Source: Streptomyces platensis
GTDB taxonomy: Bacteria > Actinomycetota > Actinomycetes > Streptomycetales > Streptomycetaceae
DNA: 64,000 nucleotides
NCBI RefSeq assembly: GCF_008704855.1
Contig: NZ_CP023691.1
Location: forward strand, 7,316,001 to 7,380,000
Reading direction: 5' to 3'
How positions within the stretch are numbered: the first letter of the stretch is position 1; the number at the start of each line of letters is the position of its first letter. The translations under genes were made by a program, and so were the position numbers. The notes beneath the pieces are model-generated. The model saw only the letters and a list, made by a program, of their open reading frames with translations, was not told where the DNA came from and made no database searches. Shown here in pieces: positions 51,541 to 59,113 of the stretch.

Positions 51541-52464
51541 ATGCAGGCCATGCAGCAGGACTTCCACCAGGCTCCGGACGGCGCCCGGATCGCCACCTAC
51601 ACCTGGCTCCCGGAGTCCGGCCACCCGCGTGCCCTCGTCCAGATCGCCCACGGCGCCGCGGAACACGGCCGGCGCTATGACCGCTTCGCGCGCTTTCTGG
51701 CCGGCCACGGCTATGCCGTCATCGCCTCCGACCACCGCGGCCACGGCGCCACCGCCGCCACCACCGGCGGCCGCGGGGTGGTCGGCGAGGACGCCTGGCG
51801 GGCGATCGTCAGCGACCTCAAGGGCATCGGCGATCACGCGGCCGCCGGCCACCCCGGCCTCCCGCTGGTGCTGCTCGGCCACAGCATGGGCGCGATGCTG
51901 GCCCGCGACTACGCCCAGGAGTACGGCGCCGACCTCGCCGGGCTGATCCTCACCGGTACCTTCCGCACCCTGCCCGGCTTGGACATCGACGGTGCCCTCG
52001 CCGGGCTGGAGGAGGAGATCGCCGAGCGCGGCCGCAGCGCGCTCTCCGCCTTCATCCCGCGCACCTTCAGCTCCTTCAATGACGCCTTCACCCACCGCAC
52101 CGGCTACGAATGGCTCTCCCGCGACGCGGCCGAGGTGGATGCCTATGTCGCCGACGAGGACTGCGGCTTCGCTTTCTCCGCCGGCCTCGCCGCCGACTGG
52201 GTGGGCGCCATCCGCAAGATCAACGACCCGGACAACCTCGCCCGTGTGCCGCGCGGCCTGCCGGTCCATGTCGCCGTGGGTGAGCTGGACCCCTGCCACC
52301 AGGGGATGACCCTGGTCCATGAACTCCTGGAGGACTTCCGCTATGTGGGCACCCGCGATCTGACGTGGAAGGCCTATCCGGACGCCCGCCACGAGATCCT
52401 CAACGAGACCAACCGCGAGGAGGTCCAGGACGACCTGCTGGCCTGGCTCGACAAGCACATCTGA
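51541..52464 (+). CDS. Monoglyceride-lipase-like alpha/beta hydrolase
   Basis: A 307-residue cytoplasmic hydrolase. It has Q-I-A-H-G-A-A-E-H-G-R-R-Y, D-H-R-G-H-G-A-T, the elbow L-L-G-H-S-M-G-A-M-L, the acid in G-E-L-D-P-C and the catalytic His in D-A-R-H-E-I-L-N-E. This is the serine-aminopeptidase S33/monoacylglycerol lipase pattern. AGGAG lies 8 nt before ATG 51541. Confidence 0.9.
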   Translation: MQAMQQDFHQAPDGARIATYTWLPESGHPRALVQIAHGAAEHGRRYDRFARFLAGHGYAVIASDHRGHGATAATTGGRGVVGEDAWRAIVSDLKGIGDHAAAGHPGLPLVLLGHSMGAMLARDYAQEYGADLAGLILTGTFRTLPGLDIDGALAGLEEEIAERGRSALSAFIPRTFSSFNDAFTHRTGYEWLSRDAAEVDAYVADEDCGFAFSAGLAADWVGAIRKINDPDNLARVPRGLPVHVAVGELDPCHQGMTLVHELLEDFRYVGTRDLTWKAYPDARHEILNETNREEVQDDLLAWLDKHI

Positions 52465-52512
52465 GCCGCCGGGCCCCCGCCGGACCCCCCGCCCCGGTAC
52501 CCCTCGGGCCGG

Positions 52513-53421
52513 TCAGGCCCGTCCCGTCAGGAACCCGGTGATCCGCTCGCGCAGGCCGCGCGGATCGAGGCCGTGTGCCGCCAGGTGCTCGTCGAGCTGG
52601 CCGTAGCGGCGCAGCTCCTGGCGGCCGACGCCGAGCCCCAGCAGCCGGTGCGGCCGGTCCTCCAGCGCCTCGGCCGCCGGCCGCGTCGAGGTCCCCGCGA
52701 GATACGGCTCCACGATCACCACATCCGAGGTACCGGCGGCGTCGGCCGCGGCACGCAGTGTGGCGGCGTCGAAGGGCCGCACGGTCGTCGCGTAGAGCAC
52801 GGTCAGCGGCAGCCCCTCGGTCGCGGCGAGCACGCTGTCCAGCATCGGGCCGACGGCGATCACCACCCCGCCGCGTCCCTCCCGTACGGTCCGGAAGCGG
52901 GCCCCGTCCACCGACCGGGGCGCGGCGTTGCTCTGCATGGACAGCCGGACATAGACCTTGTCGTCACCGGCCGCCGCGGCGTGCCGCAGCAGCGTCTCGG
53001 CCTCGTCGGGGTGCCCGGGAACGTGCACGGTCCAGCCGTCGAGTGTGTCCAGCAGCGCCACGTCGCCGGGCGCCATATGGGTGAAGCCGCCGCTCGGCCA
53101 GTCGTAGGAGGCCCCGGCGCTCACCAGCACACCGCCCACGCCCTGGTGGCCGAGGTCCAGCTTCAGCTGCTCGAAGGGGCGCTCCACCAGGAAGCTGGCG
53201 AAGGTGTGCATGATCGGGCGGAGCCCGGTGAGCGCCATCCCGCCGCCCACACCGATCAGCAACTGCTCCCGGATGCCGACGTTCACCACCCGGTCCGGAT
53301 GTCGTTGTTCCGCTTCGGCGAAGCCGGCCGCCCCGATGTCGGCGAGGACGAGTGCCAGCCGCGGGTCCTCCGCCAGCATCCGCGAGGTGACCGAGGTGAA
53401 GCGCTCACGCATGGTGTCCAT
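52513..53421 (-). CDS. Transketolase C-terminal half (pyrimidine and C-terminal domains)
   Basis: A 302-residue protein. It has V-N-V-G-I-R-E-Q-L-L-I-G-V-G-G-G-M-A, with the TPP-activating Glu in G-I-R-E-Q, A-S-F-L-V-E-R-P-F-E-Q-L-K-L-D and G-A-S-Y-D-W-P-S-G-G-F-T-H-M. Together with the upstream N-terminal half it should form a two-subunit thiamine-diphosphate enzyme. ATG 53421 has AGAGGG 8 nt upstream. Split transketolases often act in specialised sugar routes. Confidence 0.9.
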   Translation of the reverse strand: MDTMRERFTSVTSRMLAEDPRLALVLADIGAAGFAEAEQRHPDRVVNVGIREQLLIGVGGGMALTGLRPIMHTFASFLVERPFEQLKLDLGHQGVGGVLVSAGASYDWPSGGFTHMAPGDVALLDTLDGWTVHVPGHPDEAETLLRHAAAAGDDKVYVRLSMQSNAAPRSVDGARFRTVREGRGGVVIAVGPMLDSVLAATEGLPLTVLYATTVRPFDAATLRAAADAAGTSDVVIVEPYLAGTSTRPAAEALEDRPHRLLGLGVGRQELRRYGQLDEHLAAHGLDPRGLRERITGFLTGRA

Positions 53422-53473
53422 CACTGAAACCCTCTCGAAGTCTTGGTCGTATACGGGAAGACGGGGCGGCCGC

Positions 53474-54217
53474 TCAGGCGCCCTTGGGCTCGACACGGGC
53501 GATCACCGCATGCGGACGGCCCGGATGCGGCGTACTGAAGGCCGCGTACAGCGCCTCGTGGTCGCGGCCGTCCACGGTGGCCGCGGACCACCCCGCGGCC
53601 TCGAAGCGGGAGGCGATCCCGCCGCGCCACCCATGAGTGGCGGAGGCGTTGTCGATGACCAGGGTGTGCAGCCGGTCCAGGCCCGCGGCGGCCGCGTAGG
53701 CCAGGGCCTCGTGATTACTGCCCTCGTCCAGTTCGGCGTCGCCGATCAGCACCCATACGGCCGGTCCGGGCCGGCCCTGCGCCCGCAGACCGAGGGCGGT
53801 GCCGACGGCCAGCGGCAGCCCGTGGCCCAGCGAGCCGCTGCCGATCTCGGCGCCGGGCACCAGCATCCGGTCGGGGTGGTGGCCGAGCGGTGAGTCGTAC
53901 GAGCCGAAGCCCGGCAGCCACTCGGTGGGGAAGAAGCCCTTGGCGGCCAGCACCGCGTAGTAGGCCATCGGGCCATGGCCCTTGGAGAGCAGAAAACGGT
54001 CCCGGTCCGGGGCCGTGACGGTGCCGGGGGAGACCCGCAGCACCCGGTCGTAGAGGACCCAGAGGGCGTCGAGCGTGGAGGTGGCGGCCGGACCGTGCTT
54101 CTCATCGCCCGTCATCAGGCTCATCAGGTCCGGCAGTTCGGCGAAACCGATGCGGTCGCCGTGCGGAGCGGACCCCGCCGGGGTGCCCGCCGTAGGGGCT
54201 GTCGTCAGATGCGTCAT
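53474..54217 (-). CDS. Transketolase N-terminal half (TPP-binding subunit)
   Basis: A 247-residue protein. It has L-L-S-K-G-H-G-P-M-A-Y-Y, G-S-G-S-L-G-H-G-L-P and the thiamine-diphosphate motif G-D-A-E-L-D-E-G-S-N-H-E-A with V-I-D-N-A-S-A-T. The ATG at 54217 has no Shine-Dalgarno; its -10 element ends 7 nt upstream, so the transcript is probably leaderless. The second half is encoded 52 bp downstream in the same operon. Confidence 0.9.
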   Translation of the reverse strand: MTHLTTAPTAGTPAGSAPHGDRIGFAELPDLMSLMTGDEKHGPAATSTLDALWVLYDRVLRVSPGTVTAPDRDRFLLSKGHGPMAYYAVLAAKGFFPTEWLPGFGSYDSPLGHHPDRMLVPGAEIGSGSLGHGLPLAVGTALGLRAQGRPGPAVWVLIGDAELDEGSNHEALAYAAAAGLDRLHTLVIDNASATHGWRGGIASRFEAAGWSAATVDGRDHEALYAAFSTPHPGRPHAVIARVEPKGA

Positions 54218-54224
54218 ACGACAG

Positions 54225-54255
54225 AGCCTGCAACCTCAAGCGCGCTTGAGGTCAA
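54225..54255 (-). promoter_or_regulatory. SoxR/MerR-type promoter of the transketolase operon
   Basis: CCTCAAGCGCGCTTGAGG (54234-54251) is a perfect 18-bp palindrome with the CCTCAAG-N4-CTTGAGG form of SoxR boxes. On the minus strand TTGACC (54250-54255) and CAGGCT (54225-54230) are 19 bp apart, the stretched spacer typical of MerR-family targets, with the palindrome lying between them. Confidence 0.7.
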
Positions 54256-54300
54256 GCGTGGGGCTGCGGGCCGGAAGATCCACGGCCCGCGGCCGCCGGG

Positions 54301-54594
54301 TCAGACCTGCCCCGGCTTGAAGACGTCCTGCTCGATGAGGAGCTTGTCGATCCGGGCCTTGTCCACCCGGTTCGTCACCTCCTCGACCTCCTGGCGGTCG
54401 CGCACGCACTTCGCCAGCGTGAACGCCGAGGACACCACGAAAATCAGCCCGAGGGCGAGAAAACCGCGCTCCCACGGCCCCACCGGCAGCTTGATGATCC
54501 CGATCACCAGCGCCACCAGCGACAGCCCGAAGGAGATCGCGGCCTGTACGAAGAAGGCCGTGGTCGTCGGCCGCTGAATCGATGGAGTAGTCAT
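54301..54594 (-). CDS. YiaA/YiaB family inner-membrane protein
   Basis: A 97-residue protein with two helices (F-V-Q-A-A-I-S-F-G-L-S-L-V-A-L-V-I-G-I-I and G-F-L-A-L-G-L-I-F-V-V-S-S-A-F-T-L-A-K). The W-E-R-G-F-L-A-L-G and S-S-A-F-T-L-A-K-x-V-R-D signatures define the YiaAB two-helix domain. The C-terminus is a charged cytoplasmic helix. ATG 54594 begins the homologous region; no good ribosome site is seen. It lies upstream of the SoxR-type promoter, so it is not in the transketolase operon. Confidence 0.85.
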   Translation of the reverse strand: MTTPSIQRPTTTAFFVQAAISFGLSLVALVIGIIKLPVGPWERGFLALGLIFVVSSAFTLAKCVRDRQEVEEVTNRVDKARIDKLLIEQDVFKPGQV

Positions 54595-54755
54595 GCGCGT
54601 AGCGTGGCGGCACCGTGACACCGGCGCATGAGTACAGCTACTCATCTCGCACCCGCCGCCCCGCCGCGAGACGGGAAAGTGGCAGCCCCCACCCTCTGAC
54701 ATGCGGTATTGTTCTCGTGCGCGGTCAGCCGGGACATCCCGGCCGGATCGGGCAC

Positions 54756-54829
<74 letters not shown>

Positions 54830-54836
54830 CGGTGCG

Positions 54837-54881
54837 AAAAGGCCCGTCGGCCGGGAGAAATCCCGAGCCGGCGGGTCTTTT
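54837..54881 (+). terminator. Terminator of tRNA-Pro
   Basis: AAAAGGCCCGTCGGC (54837-54851) and GCCGGCGGGTCTTTT (54867-54881) pair over 15 bp with two non-Watson-Crick positions. An inner CGGGA/TCCCG stem extends it and a T run ends it. Confidence 0.8.
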
Positions 54882-55136
54882 GCTGTGCCGTGGTGTGTCC
54901 CGTCGCTGGATGCGCCGCCTGCTGTCGGGCAGCCGCGCTCCGTGGAGCCCCCGCATGACAGGTCTCCCGTGACGCTCCGTACGGCCTGTGCCTTCATCGC
55001 TCAACTCCCGGTTAAGTCCAGCGATCCCTACTGTCCGTAAGTGGACTGGTGCACCGCGTTCCTGGCGTGTCAGGATGAGCGGGTGGTGACGGAGCCTTAA
55101 CTGTTCGTTGGGCTCAATCGACGGGGGACGGTAGAC

Positions 55137-55625
55137 ATGAACGTGGGGGGAGAAAGCCGGTCCAAGGGGGCGGGCAGTGTGCTCGCGGAGCGGCTGAACC
55201 ATCTCTTCGCCAACATGCATCCGCCGGGGGCCCCGTACACCAACGCCTTTGTGGCCGAGGAGATCAGCGGGGGAGCGGAGGAGTACGGCGGGGTCAAGGT
55301 CACCGAGCAGTATCTGTCGATGCTGCGCAACGGTAGGCGTACGAACCCGAGCCCGGAGCTGCTGCGCGCGCTGGCCAAGTTCTTTGCCGTGCCGGTCGGT
55401 TATCTGCTGGGGGACCTCTCGCAGCCGCAGGCCGCGCGGGTGGAGGAAGAGGTCCGTTTCCTGGCCGCGATGCGGGACCAGCGGGTGCGCGCGATCGCGC
55501 TGCGCTCCGTCGGGCTGCCGCCGGAGGTGCAGGACAGTCTGACGACGATCATCTCCCAGTTCCGGCAGCAGATGAACCTGCCGGCCGATCCGCCGGAGCA
55601 GGGCGGTGACCGACGCGGTGAGTGA
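55137..55625 (+). CDS. XRE-like regulator of the ImmA/IrrE module
   Basis: A 162-residue protein. It has a degenerate HTH region (L-A-E-R-L-N-H-L-F, then V-T-E-Q-Y-L-S-M-L-R-N-G-R-R-T-N-P-S) and L-L-R-A-L-A-K-F-F-A-V-P-V-G-Y-L-L-G, as in actinobacterial EspR/XRE proteins. The 3' half is helical. It is followed by an ImmA/IrrE metalloprotease gene that overlaps it by 20 nt, the arrangement in which the protease cleaves the repressor. The start ATG 55137 has no strong ribosome site. Confidence 0.85.
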   Translation: MNVGGESRSKGAGSVLAERLNHLFANMHPPGAPYTNAFVAEEISGGAEEYGGVKVTEQYLSMLRNGRRTNPSPELLRALAKFFAVPVGYLLGDLSQPQAARVEEEVRFLAAMRDQRVRAIALRSVGLPPEVQDSLTTIISQFRQQMNLPADPPEQGGDRRGE

Positions 55626-56313
55626 ACCGATGCGGACCGCTGAGCGCGGCCAGATCTTCTCTTCCTGGCAGCGGGTCGGAGACGAGGACGGGACGAGCAT
55701 GCGAGTGGGGCAGATGCGCAGGCGGTGCAAGCGGCTCATCAAGGAGCTGGCGCTGCCGGCCACAACCGATCTGCGCGGGATGTGCGACATCGTCGCCGCG
55801 CGGGTGGCGCGGCCCGTCCATCTGGTGCCGATGAGCCTGGGCGGGGTGGTCTCGGGGATGACGGCCGTCACCGACGACGACTACTGGGTCTTCTACGAGC
55901 TCAAGACCTCACCGTGGCACCAGGCGCACATCGTGCTGCACGAGCTGAGCCACCTCCTGCTGGGACACGGCCAGGATCCGGCGGTCACCGAGGACGCGCT
56001 GAAGCTGTGGACGCCGTCCGTCGATGTCGCCACCGCCATGCGGCGGATGGGCCTGACCATGGGCTTCGCCCGGCATCACGGCTATGACAACCTCGCCGAG
56101 CGGGAGACCGAAGTGCTCGGCACGCTCCTGATGGAGCGAGTGGCGCCGTCCGCGGCCGAACGTGCCCTGCCCCTGGAGGGCCAGGCGGCCGAGCTGGCCG
56201 CGGCGCTCGGGCCCGCGCTCCAGCACATCCGGCGGCAGGAGACCCCGGCCGGGGACGAGCGGCCCGACGGCGCGGGAGCGGGCGCGGCGCAGGACGGGGG
56301 CCCGCGTGTTTGA
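55606..56313 (+). CDS. ImmA/IrrE family metallo-endopeptidase-like protein
   Basis: A 235-residue protein. The zinc motif is V-L-H-E-L-S-H-L-L-L-G-H (HExxH plus a downstream His), in the DUF955/ImmA fold. The N-terminal part has C-D-I-V-A-A-R-V-A-R-P-V-H-L-V-P. The C-terminal ~40 residues are disordered and Gly/Ala-rich. GTG 55606 follows GGAG; GTG 55618 and ATG 55630 are alternatives. It overlaps both neighbours. Confidence 0.87.
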   Translation: MTDAVSEPMRTAERGQIFSSWQRVGDEDGTSMRVGQMRRRCKRLIKELALPATTDLRGMCDIVAARVARPVHLVPMSLGGVVSGMTAVTDDDYWVFYELKTSPWHQAHIVLHELSHLLLGHGQDPAVTEDALKLWTPSVDVATAMRRMGLTMGFARHHGYDNLAERETEVLGTLLMERVAPSAAERALPLEGQAAELAAALGPALQHIRRQETPAGDERPDGAGAGAAQDGGPRV

Positions 56314-57526
56314 CGTCATCTATCTGTCGTTCGGCGTCGCCGCCTGGGCGATCGTCGGGTACAAATCCGTCGCGTGGTTCCGGGACCGCAGCAACGCGGA
56401 CCTGGGACTGGCCTGTGTGATGACCGGCGGGGTGGCGACGGTCTTCCTCTTCTCCGCGCCCAGCGTCTACCGCGCCTTCGACCGGCTGACGGGCGTGGCC
56501 AACCTCGCCATGGTCTTCCTCTACTCCTCCGTCGTGGTGTTCGCCGCCGGTGCGCTGGTGCTGCTGCTGCGCTGGACGGGGGGCGAGGGCGCGGACGCGC
56601 GGGCCCGTGTCCGGCGCCGGGCGCGCATCGCCGTCGCGAGTGTGGCCGCGCTGTGGGCGGTGGCGATCTGCGGCTTCGCGGTCGGCCGGCCGGACGCCGT
56701 CGAGCACCCCCGCGACTTCAGCACCGCCTACACCGACTCCCCGGGCGTCATGCTCTTCCTGGTGCTGTATCTGGCCATTTTCGGACTGAGCTCGGCGGCC
56801 CTGGGGACCCTCTGCCCCCGCTACGCCGCACAACTCGGCGGCACCCACCTGGCGCGCGGTCTGCGGGTACTGGCCGCGGGCTGCTGGCTCGGCCTGGTCT
56901 ACTGCGCCTGCAAGGTCATCGGCTTCGTCCTGTCCTGGACGGGCCACCCGGCACTGTGGCTCTCCAACGGCGTGGCCCCGTTGAGCGCCTCGGTCGCGGC
57001 GCTGATGGTCCTCGCCGGGTTCGCGCTGCCCGCGGCCGGCCCCCGGGTCGCCGCCTGGCGCCGACTGCGCCGGCTCTCCCCGCTCTGGCGGACCGTCACC
57101 GCACAGACCCCCGAGGTCACGATGGGCTCCCCGGCGTGGTCCGTACGCTGGCCGTTCGCCGACCTGGAGTGGCGGGCCAACCGGCAGATGGCCGAGATCC
57201 GGGACGTACAGCGCGGTATCCGCCGCCATGTGGAGTCCGACGCCGTCGACATCGCCCGCGAGCGGGCCCGCGCGGTCGCCCTCGACGACCGGCAGCTGGC
57301 CGCCGTCGCGGAGGCCGCCGCGCTCCGCCGTGGCCTGGAGAACCGGGCGGTGGGCCATGTCCCCGACCACGGCGCCGACAGCGTGGTGGTCGCCAATGGC
57401 ACCGACCCGGCCGAACTCGCCGCCGAATACGAGCACTTGGCACTGGTCGCGGATGTCTACCACTCACCGCTGATCGACACCGTGCTCACCGAACTGCGCC
57501 AGCGGAGCTCGGTGGCGCACGGCTGA
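56306..57526 (+). CDS. MAB_1171c-type integral membrane protein (DUF6545)
   Basis: A 406-residue protein with seven predicted helices in the first ~260 residues (for example V-I-Y-L-S-F-G-V-A-A-W-A-I-V-G-Y and V-M-L-F-L-V-L-Y-L-A-I-F-G-L-S). A cytoplasmic C-terminal domain contains R-R-L-S-P-L-W-R-T-V-T and E-I-R-D-V-Q-R-G-I-R-R-H. This layout matches the proteins named after MAB_1171c, called putative transporters without proof. It overlaps the protease gene by 8 nt (GTG 56306). The three-gene unit is recurrent in actinobacteria. Confidence 0.82.
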   Translation: MFDVIYLSFGVAAWAIVGYKSVAWFRDRSNADLGLACVMTGGVATVFLFSAPSVYRAFDRLTGVANLAMVFLYSSVVVFAAGALVLLLRWTGGEGADARARVRRRARIAVASVAALWAVAICGFAVGRPDAVEHPRDFSTAYTDSPGVMLFLVLYLAIFGLSSAALGTLCPRYAAQLGGTHLARGLRVLAAGCWLGLVYCACKVIGFVLSWTGHPALWLSNGVAPLSASVAALMVLAGFALPAAGPRVAAWRRLRRLSPLWRTVTAQTPEVTMGSPAWSVRWPFADLEWRANRQMAEIRDVQRGIRRHVESDAVDIARERARAVALDDRQLAAVAEAAALRRGLENRAVGHVPDHGADSVVVANGTDPAELAAEYEHLALVADVYHSPLIDTVLTELRQRSSVAHG

Positions 57527-57582
57527 AGAAGCGCCACAGACGGGGTGGCCCGGCACGGGGGTCCGGGCCGCCCGAACCACCC

Positions 57583-57615
57583 GGGCGGCACCGGCCCATG
57601 AGACCGGTGCCGCCC
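57583..57615 (+). terminator. Terminator of the XRE/ImmA/membrane unit
   Basis: GGGCGGCACCGG (57583-57594) and CCGGTGCCGCCC (57604-57615) are perfect 12-bp arms with a 9-nt loop, 60 bp upstream of the P450 start. Confidence 0.7.
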
Positions 57616-57680
57616 TCGGGGCCGCCTTCGGATGGCGTGCGCCGGACGGGAGGTGGGGGAGACGCCCTAGGGTCGGGCCC

Positions 57681-58904
57681 ATGCAGAACACCGCCGAGAC
57701 CGGCCCCGACGCCCCCATCGATATGACGCCCCTGCTCGACGATCCGTACGCCGCCTACGCCGCGCTGCGGGACGCCGGACCGGTGCACCGGATCACCGGA
57801 GCCGACGGGCACCCCGCCTGGCTGGTGACCCGCTACGACGACGTCCGCCGCGCCCTCGCCGACCCCCGGCTCTCCCTGGACAAGCGGCATGCCACGCCCA
57901 ACGGTTACCGCGGTTTCGCGCTGCCGCCCGCGCTGGACGCGAATCTGCTGAACATGGACCCGCCGGACCACACCAGGGTGCGCCGGCTGGTGGTCAAGGC
58001 CTTCACCACGGGCCGGGTCGAGGCGTTGCGCGCGCCCGCACGGCGGATCGCCGACGAACTGCTGGACGCGATGGCGGAGCGCGGCCGTGCGGAGCTGATC
58101 GCCGACTACGCCGGGCCGCTGTCGATCGCCGTGATCTGCGACTTGCTGGGCATCCCGCACCGTGACCGCCCCGATTTCCTGGCCTGGTCGGACGCCCTCA
58201 TCACCCCGGACCCGAGCCGGCCGGAGCTGATGAAGGAGGCGATCGGGGCGATGCTGAAGTTCTACACCGGTCTGATCGCCGCCAAGCGCGCGGAGCCGGG
58301 CGACGATCTGCTCTCGGATCTGATCGCGGTGCGCGACGAGGCGGCCCCCGGCGAGGAGGACGACCGGCTCACCGAGGACGAACTGACCTCGCTCGCCTTC
58401 CTCATCCTCTTCGCCGGATACGAGAGCACGGCCCATCTCATCGGCAATGCGGTGCTCGCCCTGCTCGACCACCCGGACCAGCTCGGGGAGTTGCAGCGCA
58501 ATCCGGCCGAACTGCCGACGGCCGTGGAGGAGTTCCTCCGCTTCGACAACCCGTATCCGGTGGCGATCCGCCGCTTCCCCATGGAGGACATGGAGATCGG
58601 TGGCGTACGGATCCCGGCCGGGGAGAGTGTGCTGCTGTCGATCGCGTCCGCGAACCGCGACCCCGCACGCTTCCCCGAACCGGACGCGCTGGACCGCGGC
58701 CGGGACCTCTCCGGGCACCTCGGGATGGGGCACGGCATCCATCACTGCCTCGGCGCCGCCCTGGCCCGGCTGGAGGTCGTCACCGCGCTCGAAGCGCTTC
58801 TCGGCCGCTTCCCGGAGCTGCGACTGGCCGTCCCGCGTGGTGATTTGCGGCATCGTCGGGCGCTGCGGGCGCGTGGCCTGATTTCGCTGCCCGTCGCCTG
58901 GTAA
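57681..58904 (+). CDS. Cytochrome P450
   Basis: A 407-residue class I bacterial P450. The I-helix is I-L-F-A-G-Y-E-S-T-A (A-G-x-E-S-T in place of A-G-x-D/E-T-T). The ExxR helix is E-E-F-L-R-F, and the heme loop is L-G-M-G-H-G-I-H-H-C-L-G-A-A-L-A-R with Cys near residue 356. The usual Phe before G-H-G is Met. The gene is alone, between two hairpins, with no ferredoxin gene beside it. Confidence 0.93.
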   Translation: MQNTAETGPDAPIDMTPLLDDPYAAYAALRDAGPVHRITGADGHPAWLVTRYDDVRRALADPRLSLDKRHATPNGYRGFALPPALDANLLNMDPPDHTRVRRLVVKAFTTGRVEALRAPARRIADELLDAMAERGRAELIADYAGPLSIAVICDLLGIPHRDRPDFLAWSDALITPDPSRPELMKEAIGAMLKFYTGLIAAKRAEPGDDLLSDLIAVRDEAAPGEEDDRLTEDELTSLAFLILFAGYESTAHLIGNAVLALLDHPDQLGELQRNPAELPTAVEEFLRFDNPYPVAIRRFPMEDMEIGGVRIPAGESVLLSIASANRDPARFPEPDALDRGRDLSGHLGMGHGIHHCLGAALARLEVVTALEALLGRFPELRLAVPRGDLRHRRALRARGLISLPVAW

Positions 58905-58965
58905 TCGGCAAACGAACAAGTTTTTGAGGCGTAACCGTTCGCTCATGCGGTAGAAAGGTTCCTGA

Positions 58966-59005
58966 GACCCGCCCGGTGTGCATCCCCCGTCGCACCGGGC
59001 GGGTC
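58966..59005 (+). terminator. Intrinsic terminator after the P450 gene
   Basis: GACCCGCCCGGTG (58966-58978) and CACCGGGCGGGTC (58993-59005) are perfect 13-bp arms, followed by CTTCTTT. TAGAAA at 58951-58956 just before it is noted but no -35 fits. The rest of 58905-59113 is empty. Confidence 0.8.
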
Positions 59006-59113
59006 CTTCTTTGCACCTGTTGCAATTGCGACACGCCCGGTGGTTCGGCGCGGCCCTGAGCCGTCTGGCTCAACCGCGCTGCGGTCCGCGGCACCCCTTC
59101 TTAGCGTGGCGGC

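Noticed and set aside
50988..51680. 230-codon frame in the gap upstream of the lipase-like gene.
   Set aside because: Arg/Pro-rich without motifs or ribosome site, and its 3' part lies inside the real hydrolase gene in another frame.
58905..58965. Possible small RNA between the P450 stop and the terminator at 58966 (TAGAAA as -10).
   Set aside because: No -35 at an acceptable distance; the hairpin is explained as the P450 terminator.
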